Shown here in pieces: positions 1 to 12,994 of a stretch of 64,000 nucleotides of DNA. A program made the translations under genes and the position numbers. This DNA is from Sciurus carolinensis (taxonomy: Eukaryota; Chordata; Mammalia; Rodentia; Sciuridae), in NCBI RefSeq assembly GCF_902686445.1, contig NC_062232.1, positions 87,716,932 to 87,780,931 of the forward strand, written 5' to 3'. The stretch's first letter is position 1. Every line of letters starts with the position of its first letter. The notes beneath the pieces were generated by a model. That model was given only the letters and a program-made list of their open reading frames with translations. It was not told the origin of the DNA and searched no databases.

Positions 1-1450
1 GATAGCCTGATTGCAGTGTTGACAATATTCCTGTGTTTATCCTCCTTGCAGTTCATTATTTCAGGCCACAGATACAGTTATGGTCAACAAGAATAATTTT
101 TATGTATCACCTAATTTTAAGAGTGAGACAGATTATTTGGTTTATTTATATATGCAGTTTAAAATATTATATGGCATTGTATATCCACATATTGGAATAT
201 TATGTATTTGGTATATATAAACATGAACCTCTATATGTGATTTGAAAATTCCTGACATATAGCATAAGATAAAAAATTACAGAGTAACATATATCATATG
301 AGCTCCCTTAAGAATAAATACATTTGCTAGTTGAATGTATATATGTTATTGTAATCTATGTAACCAAATCCAGAATTGCATATCTGCCAAATTACTAATG
401 GAATTATTTGTATAGTTGGAGAGACAGAGATGGCTAAACTGTTCTCTATTTTAAAAATTAATAATGTCTTTGTTTAGTTTTCACATCTTCATGGAAATAT
501 TGAGCTGAAATATTGCAGACCTGGGAAAACCTCACTTAAAATAATTTATAAAACATCATGTGGAAATATTTATGTAGAATGATGTTCAAGCTATGCTCTT
601 AAGTGAGGTCTAAAGCTAGTTTGGAATGATAACATATTCATCTATATATGTAAAATAATTCTAGAATGATACATAGAGTGTTGTCATAGTGATTGTTTGT
701 ATAGCATTGTACTTTCTTTGGTATGTGTGTTTTTTCATCTTTTCAATTTTAAGTGTTTGTGAGTGTTTTTATAATAAGAAACATTGTGGTTAAAGACATA
801 TATTCCTGTTATAATCCCATACAACAGAACCCTTAATTTAGAATAGAGAATTCTTAGAAGTGCAAGCAGGCTCCTGGCTGGCTAGAGTAGTTCCCATCCT
901 CCTCCCATAAGAAAGATCTGATAGTGATTGAGGTCCTGCCTACACATTGTGGGCTGGCTGCAGTTCTGGTTCTGATCACAAGATGTCACTTGCCAAACAA
1001 CCTAAATTTTCTCCAGGCAACCATTTTTATGAAGTAGGAAAAAAGCAATGAAACTATTTTGTATTAATAGATTCTGAGGTAGCATGTTCAGCGTAATTGT
1101 GATTCCATTGAAAATTTTGTGTATCAAAAAGAAAGCTACATGATAACTATTGAGGATTCAAATAGAAAATCTATACTCTGACTTGTAGACACAGGTAATT
1201 ATTACTTCCTTCTCTCCTATTCCCACCTCACACTTTTCCTGAGAGACATGGTTTCATCATGAACCAAATAACATAAATGTATACTAAAGAACATTTCATA
1301 TTATAAAACATGGCACCTACATTAGGGATAAGATTTACTTTGTCCCTGTGTTTCAGAATGATATGCTTTCTAGTGTTTTGATAGTGAAATTTCCTTACAC
1401 CTTTTCCATTTTATTTCCTTGATTCCTTGTCTTCCTTTTGGACACCCTAG
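1..1450. other. AT-rich upstream region, nothing recognised
   Basis: There is no SINE, L1 or CpG-rich promoter-like segment. The frame at 33-245 is low-complexity AT-rich sequence. It is probably an intron or 5' flank of PWWP3B; a promoter was not identified. Confidence 0.4.
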
Positions 1451-1621
1451 GTTAATATCAGAGGTTCATGAGACCTGGGCAATCTGCATGTGATTCCATT
1501 TGAACCCCAGAAAGGAAGTACAACCACAGAAAGTGCCCAGCAGGGTGAAGGCTGTGCTGGACAAATAGTTGGAGTGAGAATCAAGACAGCTGGATCACAG
1601 GACTATAATTATTGTGCCAAG
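1451..1621 (+). other. PWWP3B: Candidate upstream non-coding exon of PWWP3B
   Basis: The segment is flanked by a pyrimidine-rich acceptor ending CCCTAG at 1450 and a near-consensus donor AAG|GTAAGA at 1621/1622. It lies about 1 kb before the coding-exon acceptor on the same strand and is less AT-rich than its surroundings. Human PWWP3B has upstream non-coding exons, so a 5'-UTR exon here is plausible. No reading frame in it continues into the coding frame. The call rests on splice-site quality only. Confidence 0.4.
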
Positions 1622-2615
1622 GTAAGACTATTCCCATTTCATGGAACATTTTACATTAAACACTTACTGAGATCATGAAGGACATTTTCCTTCCTGCTTT
1701 GCAGCTGTACACTTTAAATTCAAAAACATTTCATATTAAAATCACATTCAGTTGAGAATCAGGGGTATAATTCAACTTGTTCCCTGTTCTCTAGCCATAA
1801 CATTTGTAATTAACATAATAACTTAAAAAGTTTGAACTTCTCATCTTGAGAACATCATGTATTAAACCACTATTCAGGCGTCCACCCAAGTTTCCAGACA
1901 ATGGTCTGGCTCTCAAATCCTTGAAACTACTATGTTCCATAACTGTCCATAGCAGCCATTCTGAGCCTCTGCCTTCTACTTATGCTTTTTAGAACATCAT
2001 TGTATTGTGTGGATGCAGGATGGTATAGACCCTGTTATCTTTGTCTGGATGCTTTGATAGAACAGAAAAGCACTTACAACTTAGAAATTATAATGTTGTG
2101 TTTGGCTAGCATGCTAGTTCTCAAAAAGTTCCTCTTTGACATGTAGCATTGAAATCATTTGAGAACTTATTAGAAATATGAATTTTTGAATTTTTGAACT
2201 CAACTCAGACCTTCTAATTAAGATTTTCAGAATGGTGCCTAGAAATCTAAGTCTTCTGGATGATTCTGAAGCATATTCAGTTTGGAGACCCACTGCCAGA
2301 GTTTTAATAGTAGAGGCATAAAAATATCAAAGTGTTTAATAATATAGATTCCCTGAAACACCACCACAAGCCCTTCTACTTCTGCCAACATGTATACTAT
2401 ACATGACTCCTTAATAAACATGTACAAGTTCTTGATTCTGATGTATGGTAAAATAATTTTCTAGTTCTTATCTCTCTTTAAATTATGCTGCATTTTTCTC
2501 TGTCTGATCCTTCATTGAGCAGTCTTCTCTCTAGTTTATTTATTCTTGGTTTGTTCATATTCTATTTTGACAAAATAATTTTATTTGCTGATACTTTTCT
2601 TTTTCCCTATTTCAG
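1622..2615 (+). other. PWWP3B: Inferred PWWP3B intron
   Basis: The interval between the donor at 1622 and the acceptor ending at 2615. It is AT-rich, carries no repeat I recognise, and its short open frames have no family resemblance. Confidence 0.4.
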
Positions 2616-4909
<2,294 letters not shown>

Positions 4910-6520
4910 ATACCCCAAGAGTCAAAATCATAACAGGGAGCTTTCACAGATGTTAGTTTAAAAAAAATCCCTTTACAGTACTATCTACAATGTAAATATT
5001 TTCTGAAAAAGAAAGACTTTGGGCAACATACTCGCTTTTCTTTTTAAGATCTCTAGGATCTGCAGATATCACTACATGTTTTTTTTTTCTTATGCTTCTT
5101 CAAAGTCAATGTCATCAACAGATTTCAGAAGTTTCACTTTCAAAAACATTTTAGAATGAATTATTCCTAAGTGATTTTTAAAAGAAAGTACTATTTGGTT
5201 TTATGACATTTTTGTCTATGCTGTATAGTTAAATACAGTGTATACAGTCATTTTAATATTAAAGTTACACTGGTGTTAGATATTAAGCAAGATAGTTAGA
5301 AAAGAAGTGTTAAAGAAACATGATTATATTTTTTTGCTTAATTTTTATAAAATACTGGATTTTCTCTTAAAATAGTTGAATTATTTTTCCTGCCATGCCT
5401 ATTTATTTTTGGAAAAAAGTATCTCTGAGACATAGAACCAAAGATAGATGATAGATAAGCTTTGCTGCATATTATAACTAACCACAGTTGCTTTTGCAAA
5501 ACAACAGTCTAAAGTTAAAAAATAAAGTAAATGGATTATCTGCATGCAGTCTGTATTTGTGTGAATAACATCTCAGCATGCAGAAAATAATTTCAGCAGC
5601 CTTGAACAGGATATCCAAATCTATACTTCCATGAAATTCAATTTTGTAGAGTGTGTGTCCTTAAAATGAGTGAATAGTTTCTTAAAACAGACAGGTTTCT
5701 GGCTGTCTTCATAACTAACCAAGAGTGGATCTTTTTAATAGAGCTGTCTGACCACATGTAAAAGGCAGCTACAGTCATTGTATTCACAGTCTGGTCACTC
5801 CAGAGTCCAGACTTACTGCTTAAGAGCCCATGTAGTTTGATTCAAACCATATAGAAAGCAAGCACTACATTCTTTCTAAGTCTTATTTCAAAATATGTAG
5901 TCATTTGTCTCAAATTAAGCAAACTTTAGCGTCCGGCTTATTTGTACAGAAGTTTTCATTGATTCCAGTACTAATATGTCAACTAGTAAGTCATTCCAAA
6001 CTATCAGAAGGAGTAGATGGACCAAAACCTGGGAATTTGGAAATGGATCACAGAAAGAGCCTCCATTGGCTAAATATGGCAATTACCCAAATATGGTTAA
6101 ATATCGACAATTGATAGGATGAAGCCGATGAATATATTCTAACTCAAAACAAGATTTTTATGAGACTACATCTAAGAAAAACTAGTTTATTATTTTAATA
6201 AAATTGTTACAATAAGAAGTGCTGAAGACTTAACATGAACCTGTCTACAATTTTACATCTTAAAGTGAGATAGCTGTTATCCTTGGGCTCTTGATATGTG
6301 TTCACATAGCTACATGTGTATGTAAAATTTTTAAAAGTTGGTATTTTGATTTGTAATAAAACCATTATATCCTTCACTTCGGATGGTCACTCCATACTCC
6401 AGATTATACAACTACATAAGTGGTGGGTTATTTTTTTTAATTTTTGCTTTTTATAGGTGCTGTCATTTTAATGTTTGTTATAAGTTGTCATTCTGAATAA
6501 ATGTTCATTTTCATGGTTGA
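4910..6520 (+). other. PWWP3B: PWWP3B 3' UTR, inferred
   Basis: AT-rich sequence with no recognisable repeat follows the stop codon. AATAAA hexamers occur at 5521, 6355 and 6496. The last is followed within about 25-40 bases by a GT-rich stretch, as expected of a real cleavage site, so the longest 3' UTR is about 1.6 kb. From about 5195 to 6375 it has a diverged direct copy at 11815-12910. Confidence 0.6.
6496..6501 (+). terminator. PWWP3B: Likely distal poly(A) signal of PWWP3B (AATAAA)
   Basis: A canonical hexamer with a TG-rich downstream element (GGTTGATTTTGTGTT) ending about 35 bases on. It is the best placed of three AATAAA hexamers in this UTR; 5521 and 6355 are weaker alternatives. 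Confidence 0.5.
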
Positions 6521-6846
6521 TTTTGTGTTATTTTAGAAGAATCCTTCCCAATTTTATCTGCTGCAGATCCCACAAAACCTTCTTTGGATCCAGGCTGAAC
6601 TAATCCAAATAGCTTCCTCATGACCCTGAGAAGTATTTGAAAACATACCATCACCCCACAATATGTGAACTTTATAACCTGAGAAATCACCCCTTATTCA
6701 TCCTATAATACTGTGTCCCCCTGATTTCAGTGTATTACCCACTTCAGTATTTTCATTAAGCTATCTCTATCTCCTGGTTCTAATATTTTACTACCTCATT
6801 TACTATGTACTACCTCATTTATAGCCTTGTGAGGAAAGCAAGTGAT
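6521..6846. other. Intergenic, nothing recognised
   Basis: Moderately AT-rich sequence between the inferred gene end and a probable LTR. No repeat family or coding signal was identified. Confidence 0.35.
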
Positions 6847-7323
6847 TGTGGGGGTCCTCTCTGCCATGTCCCACGTGGAGGAGAAAAGGGTTTACTGGAG
6901 GAGGATGTTGGCGGTTTTTCTATCTATTACCCAAAAAACTTTATCTACTCAATGAACACACAAGAGTTCATACTCTTTTTATGAGAGGGAGCGTGACAGG
7001 TCTGGTCATACCAGCTCTGGCCTCTTACAACAACAACTTGCCCAATTCTCCTTTATTTATAATATACAGGTAAAGGGGGCAAGGACCAGGAGGAGCTTCT
7101 GTGATGGACAGGATAGAGTAGGGGTTAGGGAAGCCATCCTCTTAGGGGAAAATTCCAGAAGGAGACAGAGAACCACTCCCATGCAACACCACATGCTTCC
7201 TGGCAGTTCCTAGAAGCCAGGCCTCTGGATCCCATGGCTCAAGCTAGTCTGATTCTTCTAAATAAGGATGGTTTCCCTCAAGTGATAATGTGGCTTAAAG
7301 TTTTGCCCTGAGGTTAGATTACA
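6847..7323 (-). mobile_element. Probable solo LTR of an endogenous retrovirus
   Basis: Read on the minus strand, the segment begins TGTAATC and ends CCCCACA (TG...CA). It contains a TATAAATAAA motif that can serve as TATA box or poly(A) signal near 7052, and has LTR-like length (477 bases) and base composition. No target-site duplication is visible at these borders, so the edges are approximate and the class is not assigned. Confidence 0.45.
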
Positions 7324-7999
7324 GGGCACACAGAAGATATTGTTCCTGAATATTCATATAATTTTTTAAATGAATACAATGTACTATGTCATCACAATTA
7401 GAAATATTTTATTAACCTTATGGACTGACTGCCTGTATTTGAAAACCAAAGACCCTAGTTTCCCCCTATTCATGAGTTCCTGGGTATCTGTTTGATTTGG
7501 GGTAAAGAATAGGCATCTGATCTCTCTCAATATGTCATTTATCTTGTGGTATATGTTCAGGTGAGGGAGGTGTGCCTGAGACACACTTATGTTCTCTGAG
7601 TAGATCACTGAATGACATTTGGGATATGGAAGAAAATGGGCTTGGCTTCCAATTCATTGTGGACTCTGATTACTTCCAGCCTGAGTAGTTGTTAGGGAAG
7701 GTTCTAAGATTGCCCTAAGATGAATCTCTAGCATAGATTTGAATCTCTGATGGGAAAAACTGAGCTAACATCCACCCTAACCCATTGGATTCAGGAGACT
7801 CTCATTTTCAGTTATAAAGCAGACTGCTGAATATGAGATCCAGAATGTATTTTTAAGGTCTGTATGGCTTCATGGAAATAGCATCCATAATATTTACAGG
7901 CATATCTATTCATCTTTCTATGTATCTGTCATCTATCTATCCTAATGAAGAGTAGAACACTTGGGAACATACATTAATGTAAGAATCTTGAATACCTAC
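7324..7999. other. Unassigned, possibly retroviral relic
   Basis: Lies between the probable LTR and the ERV-L-like pol fragment and may belong to the same relic. Only a short imperfect TCTATC run near 7920-7940 stands out. Confidence 0.3.
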
Positions 8000-10170
8000 A
8001 ATCCCCTGAATCCTTGGCTTTGCATTTACAGCCTCCAAAACCCAAGCTATTGGCAGGCAGACTCTATCTTTTTGGAGAAAATGCAATAACCTCATCAGAT
8101 AACAGTTACCTCAAAGGTTGTTGCTTATATTACTCAACAGTCAATGCTGACATTTTTCATTCCCTCCAGTTCATAACAAAGATAAGGTCTCATCACAATA
8201 CAAGGGGCAAATTGCAGTCTCTAATCAGATGGAGAATAACTTTGTATTCAGAAAGTACTATAGGAATGGGCTAATATGTACTATAATGAATTAGGACAAT
8301 ATATGGTGGAATGCATTTTGAGGATGTCAAACTAGCATGGAAGAAGAGCAGTGAATATACAGGAGAACTTAGAAACACGGGAACACACACCTATAACTTT
8401 GTTCAAAGACCTGGAGTTGACCTAATATGCTACTGGTGTGATATCTTTTAAGCTTGGACAAAAACAGCCTACTGGAACTCTTTTGCTAGAGTATTGAGGA
8501 ATTGGTAAGAAGGCCAAGGGGGTAGGGGTATAAGAAATGATTTATTGTGTGAGAAGAGAGAACTTGTCTCTGAAATATTTTCCCTAGGAGGGAAGAGAAG
8601 ACAGTGTAATGATAAGGAAAGTATTGATGAAAAACACTGACATTTTTTAGTATCTCAGTGTTGGCTTTCCTTGGTGAACCATGACTGGAAGTAAACTATA
8701 TTACAGTGGGATAATGATATTCCAGGATAGTAGGACCAAAGAGACAGCAAAAACCTCCAGGCACAAAGGAATTATCTTTGCCCTAATAGGAGGCAAGTTC
8801 AGATTAGAATCAGGTAATTTTGATTGACTAAATTCTGCAGCAATGACTGGTAGATCATAGTATTCTAGGGTAGGTATTGAAACAGGTGACTGGTGTATTA
8901 CTTCTTATCTACAAAAACAAGATGTGACCTGGTTAGCCAAATCTGATGTTACCATCTGCAGTGGAAAATTATGGTCTCCTACCAAGTTGAAGATAACATA
9001 GTACAAGTTGTCCTGCTACTAAAGTCGTTTGACTCAGCATATCTGATAGTACTCACATCCTTTATAGCACTATCTATGGTGAATAAGAATGTATTGCAAC
9101 GGAATTCTGAGGTTCCTATAAACTGTGTGCCATGTAAAAAATAACTCCTCGTATACTGTTAAGGCTTAATACATAATAGAGTGTCTAATTCAATAGACAG
9201 CAAATGACTATATGATAGGAACTGCCAATCATAAGCTGTGCATCAAAAGATTCACCAAGTGTTAAGGTGCAACAGACTAAACAGCAGTCCACCCCATTTT
9301 GGAAATGATACCTTTGGTATCCAGCCTGATACAGCACAAATAAATCAGCAGATTGCATAAATCTCTGTGACACTGACCATTATTGCGATGATGTCCCTCC
9401 CTCTATTCAATTCTATGGGCTCATGGAGTAGGAGGTGACCTATAACCAACTAATGGAAGAGGCACGTATCAGACCTGGTGCACAGATGTCAGCATTAAAT
9501 GTTGATGATAGATGTACATAGACAGCTGCCACACTTGAGCATCAGTTGAAAGTAGCCCTAAGGAATAGGGTTAAAAGGAAAACTCCCAATTGGCTGAATT
9601 GTGAGAAGTACACTTGGTAATGAACTTTGTTTGGAGGGAATTGGATGAAATGGTATCCTGGACTGTGGAGAGTAATTTGACTGATATGTTCAAAGTCTTG
9701 GAAGAAGAAGGATTAGAAATTGAATACATGAAATCTGAATAAGAAGCTTGTGAATGGAACTATAGGAATGGAAGCAAGTCACATATCTGTGCTTCATAAT
9801 AATTGTCAAGAGACAATTAAGGATGTTATGGATGTTGAAAAACTCTCTTTAATTATCTTAGTTTTAGCACATGGATCCATGAATTGTTGTGGTGACAGAG
9901 AGGGAACCTAAGCATGAGCCAACAACATTGGTTCTCTCTTTCCAAGGTTGATCAAGTTATTGACATCACTGAATGTATAACTCTCCAAGAGCAACATCTG
10001 ATTCTGTGCCCTCAGTTTTGCACCCTCCTTCAAGGATACCATCCAATCACTTGGATCCTCATTGAATACACTGCACCCCCTTTCTATTTGAGGTTGCAGC
10101 TATTGATCCCAGTGAAGATGGATACCAATTTCTATTCCATAGAATCAAGTAGCACTTGCCCATAGTAGTG
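8000..10170 (+). mobile_element. Decayed ERV-L-like (class III) pol relic, sense
   Basis: The stretch 9830-10170 is collinear with the reverse complement of 33.9-34.1 kb. Both carry the integrase-region pattern of ERV-L-type elements, including a shared segment around TTTCCAAGGTTGA. Upstream sequence to about 8000 is assigned only by continuity. The frame is destroyed by many stops and indels, and no open frame exceeds about 90 codons. No flanking LTR pair was found. The left edge is uncertain. Confidence 0.45.
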
Positions 10171-10499
10171 TTCAATTTAATGATGCAAACTTATTTGACT
10201 TTTCTTTCTTGTTCATTACTCATTTTACTCATGCTTAACTCACCAAATTCACTTGCCAAATAAGCTATTCACATGGAAACCCTTGTACCAGGCTTTCTTT
10301 TTTGGATTCTCAGGTTAAGATGACCAGCAATTACTATGTATATATTTTATAAAATATAAATACGTAGTACATAACAATAATATATTAAACATTTTAACCA
10401 TTCACATATGAAAACTATTAAAAGTTTAGAAGTTTTTTCAGTTCTAGATAAGATGTAGTACACAGATTTCTCCTGCTAAAATCAATAACCTACATTTTC
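10171..10499. other. AT-rich gap, nothing recognised
   Basis: May include the tail of the retroviral relic. No SINE, L1 or gene signal is seen. Confidence 0.3.
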
Positions 10500-10782
10500 A
10501 CTTTAGGGAATGGAAAATAAGAGTATATTAAATCAAAAACAAGCAGAAGAAAGAAAATATTAGAGCAGAAATCAGCAAAGCTGAAAACAGGAAAACAATA
10601 GGACAAATCAATTAAATATAGAACTAGTTATTCTAAAAGACTGAAAGTTTTGTTAAGACATTATCCAGGGAGCTGGGATTGTGGCTCAGTGGTAGAGCAT
10701 TTGCCTAGTATGTGTGAGGTACTGGGTTCAGTTCTCAGCACCACATACAAAAAAATAAATTTTTTAAAAAAGTTCACCAATG

Positions 10783-11581
10783 CTGATTTTAAGTCCTTTG
10801 GGTATAGGCCAAGGAGTGGGATAGCTGGGTCAAATGGTGGTTCCATTCCAAGCTTTCTGAGGAATCTCCATACTGCTTTCCAGAGTGGCTGCACTAATTT
10901 GCAACCCCACCAGCAATGTGGGGTTTTCCCCACATCCTCGCCAACACCTATTGTTGCTTGTGTTCTTGATAATCGCCATTCTAATCAATGTTCATTGCTG
11001 CTCAATTCACCATAGCCAGATTGTGGAACCAACCTAGATGCCCTTCAGTTGATGAATGGATAAAGAAACTGTGGCATATATATACAATGGAATATTACTC
11101 CGCCATGAAGAATGATAAAATTATGGCATTTGCTGGCAAGTGGATGAAATTGGAGAATATCATGCTAAGTGAGATAAGCCAATCTCAAAAAACTAAAGGA
11201 CGAATGATCTCGCTGATAAGCGGATTAGGACGTATAATGGGGGGTGGGAGAGGTTAGCGTTAGGGTTAGGGTTTGGTTTAGGTTTAGGGATAAGGAGGGT
11301 GGTAAGAATGGAGGAAGGAAGGACTGTATGGAGGGAAAAGAGGGGTGGGAGGGTTGGGTTTAAGGGAAAAAATAACAGAATGAATCAAACAACATTGCCC
11401 TATGTAAATTTATGATTACACAAATGGTATGCCTTGACTCCATGTACAAACAGAGAAAAAACATGTATCCCATTTGTTTACAATAAAAATAAATAAATAA
11501 ATAAACATGAAAAAATGCATAAATGCATTCTACTGTCATGTAAAACTAATTAGAACAAATAAAAAAGTATCTTAACTAAAA
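10783..11581 (+). mobile_element. 5'-inverted (twin-primed) L1 inside the ID tail
   Basis: 10783-10985 is L1 ORF2 in antisense and 10986-11581 is the ORF2 end plus 3' UTR in sense, with the junction near CTAAT|CAATG. A perfect 17-base duplication AAAAAAGTTCACCAATG flanks it (10766-10782, 11582-11598). About 20 bases of ORF2 are missing at the inversion point. The 3' end extends past the usual poly(A) position (about 11490-11580) in sequence matching the 3' end of another L1 subfamily, e.g. the one at 48.64 kb. Confidence 0.88.
11251..11290 (+). repeat. Degenerate telomere-like (TTAGGG)n tract
   Basis: Within the L1 3' region, about 40 bases of TTAGGG and near-TTAGGG units interrupt a segment that is continuous in the L1 copy at 13.2 kb. 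Confidence 0.8.
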
Positions 11582-11814
11582 AAAAAAGTTCACCAATGAC
11601 TAACAAAAATAATTTTAAAAAAGACATTATCCAGGAAAACCAAGAGAAACACAGAAGAAACGAATTATCTATATCAGGAATGAAAGATGGGACATCAGTA
11701 CTAGTCCCATGGACAATAAGGGGTCATAAGATGCTATCAACATCTTCATACACACCAATTTAATATCTTAGATGAAATGGACCAACACTTCAAATAAAAT
11801 TAAAGACAAATAAA

Positions 11815-12910
11815 TGCCATTTTATTTTATGATATATCCCTTGAGTGCACTTGATATTTAAACACAGGATTCACCTTTTTGCATGAAAAGGCACTAGTGT
11901 CATATAATAAGCAACAATAATTCTAAAAATTAATGTATGTTTTTAAGAAATAGCAATTGAATTTTTTGCTTCATTGATAAAAACTTGATTTTTCTTGAAC
12001 TAATTCCTGAATTTCCCCTATTATGGGTATTTACTTTTGGAAAAAATTCTGAAATGTCAAACCAATGACAGAGATGCCTTCAGTGCTTTCTTACATATTA
12101 TCACCAACATCATTTGCTTCTGCAAGAGAATTTCTGTAATAAAAATATTAAGTTAATGCATTAGCTGTATGCAGTCTACATGTGAATAAAATCTCAGCAT
12201 GTAATAAATAATTTTGTTAGCCTTAAACAAGATTTTTCACACTACACAATCCCTGAATTTCCCTGTACATTTTAGAGTATCCACTCATCAATAGTTGCAT
12301 GGTTTCTTAAAACAGTCTTTTTGCCATCCTCATAACTAATATTGAGTGGATCTTCATAATATAGCTATGTGCCCCCCATGCGGAAACCAGCTGGAGTCAT
12401 TAGATTCAGGAACTGGCTACTCTAGATTTACGGAGCACTCTTTTATGAGTCTATTATCTCAAATGCATAGTCATTTGTCTTAAAGCAAGCAAGATTTAAC
12501 ATCTGGCTTCATACAATAGTTTCAATTGGTCCCAATAATACAAATGCTGACTGGTAACTGGTCATTCCGAGCTGCAAGAAGGAGTAAATGGACAAAAATC
12601 TGGGAATTCAGAGATGGGTCACAGAAAAAACTTCCATTTGGCTAAATAAGATGATTGTCCAAATATAAAATTTAAACTGTTAAAAGTTTAAATATGAAGT
12701 CAAAGAATTATTTATCTTCAATTGAAATGAGACTTTTGTGTGAAAAACTGTTTGAAAAGCTAGTTTAAAATGATGTGGAAATAAATGCTCAGTGCTTGGA
12801 TGGGACTGCATTTTTATCTCTTGGGTGGTTCAACTGCATGCAGCTCATTTGTGATAGAATTATATTTTTCATAGTAATGACTATGGTAGTTGAAGATATA
12901 ACATCCTTGT
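11815..12910 (+). repeat. Diverged direct duplicate of the PWWP3B 3'-UTR region
   Basis: Collinear with about 5195-6375 in the same orientation. Matching anchors include TCTCAGCATG (5571 and 12192), a shared TAGTCATTTGTCT (5898 and 12468), and GAAGGAGTA.ATGGAC.AAAA-type blocks near 6010 and 12580. By eye roughly three quarters of positions agree, with many small indels. No coding-exon homology is found upstream, where old repeats begin. It could be the remnant of a tandemly duplicated gene end or a local UTR duplication. Confidence 0.8.
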
Positions 12911-12994
12911 TTTATGGGAAGTAGGAAATATTTGTCCTGATTTCCCCCCTCAACTTTTAGAAGGTCCCTTAATCAAAATTATATTGTATTTTCT

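Larger units (their letters stand above)
10670..11620 (+). mobile_element. ID SINE (sciurid type), interrupted by an L1
   Basis: The tRNA-derived body at 10670-10745 carries box A-like GTGGCTCAGTGG and box B-like GGGTTCAGTTC. It is followed by an A-rich tail which an L1 (10783-11581) entered. The SINE is flanked by a perfect 15-base target-site duplication, AAGACATTATCCAGG, at 10655-10669 and 11621-11635. Confidence 0.9.
10500..11815 (+). mobile_element. Old L1 ORF2 fragment, split by later insertions
   Basis: 10500-10654 and 11636-11815 read as consecutive pieces of an old (L1M-age) L1 ORF2 on the plus strand; the second piece holds the usual region around ATCAGGAATGAAAGATGGGA. The pieces rejoin exactly when the ID SINE and its nested L1 (10670-11620) and one copy of the duplicated target are removed. 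Confidence 0.7.

Noticed and set aside
10650..11257. Frames of 83-121 codons on both strands
   Set aside because: They are formed by the ID SINE and the two arms of the inverted L1, not by a gene.
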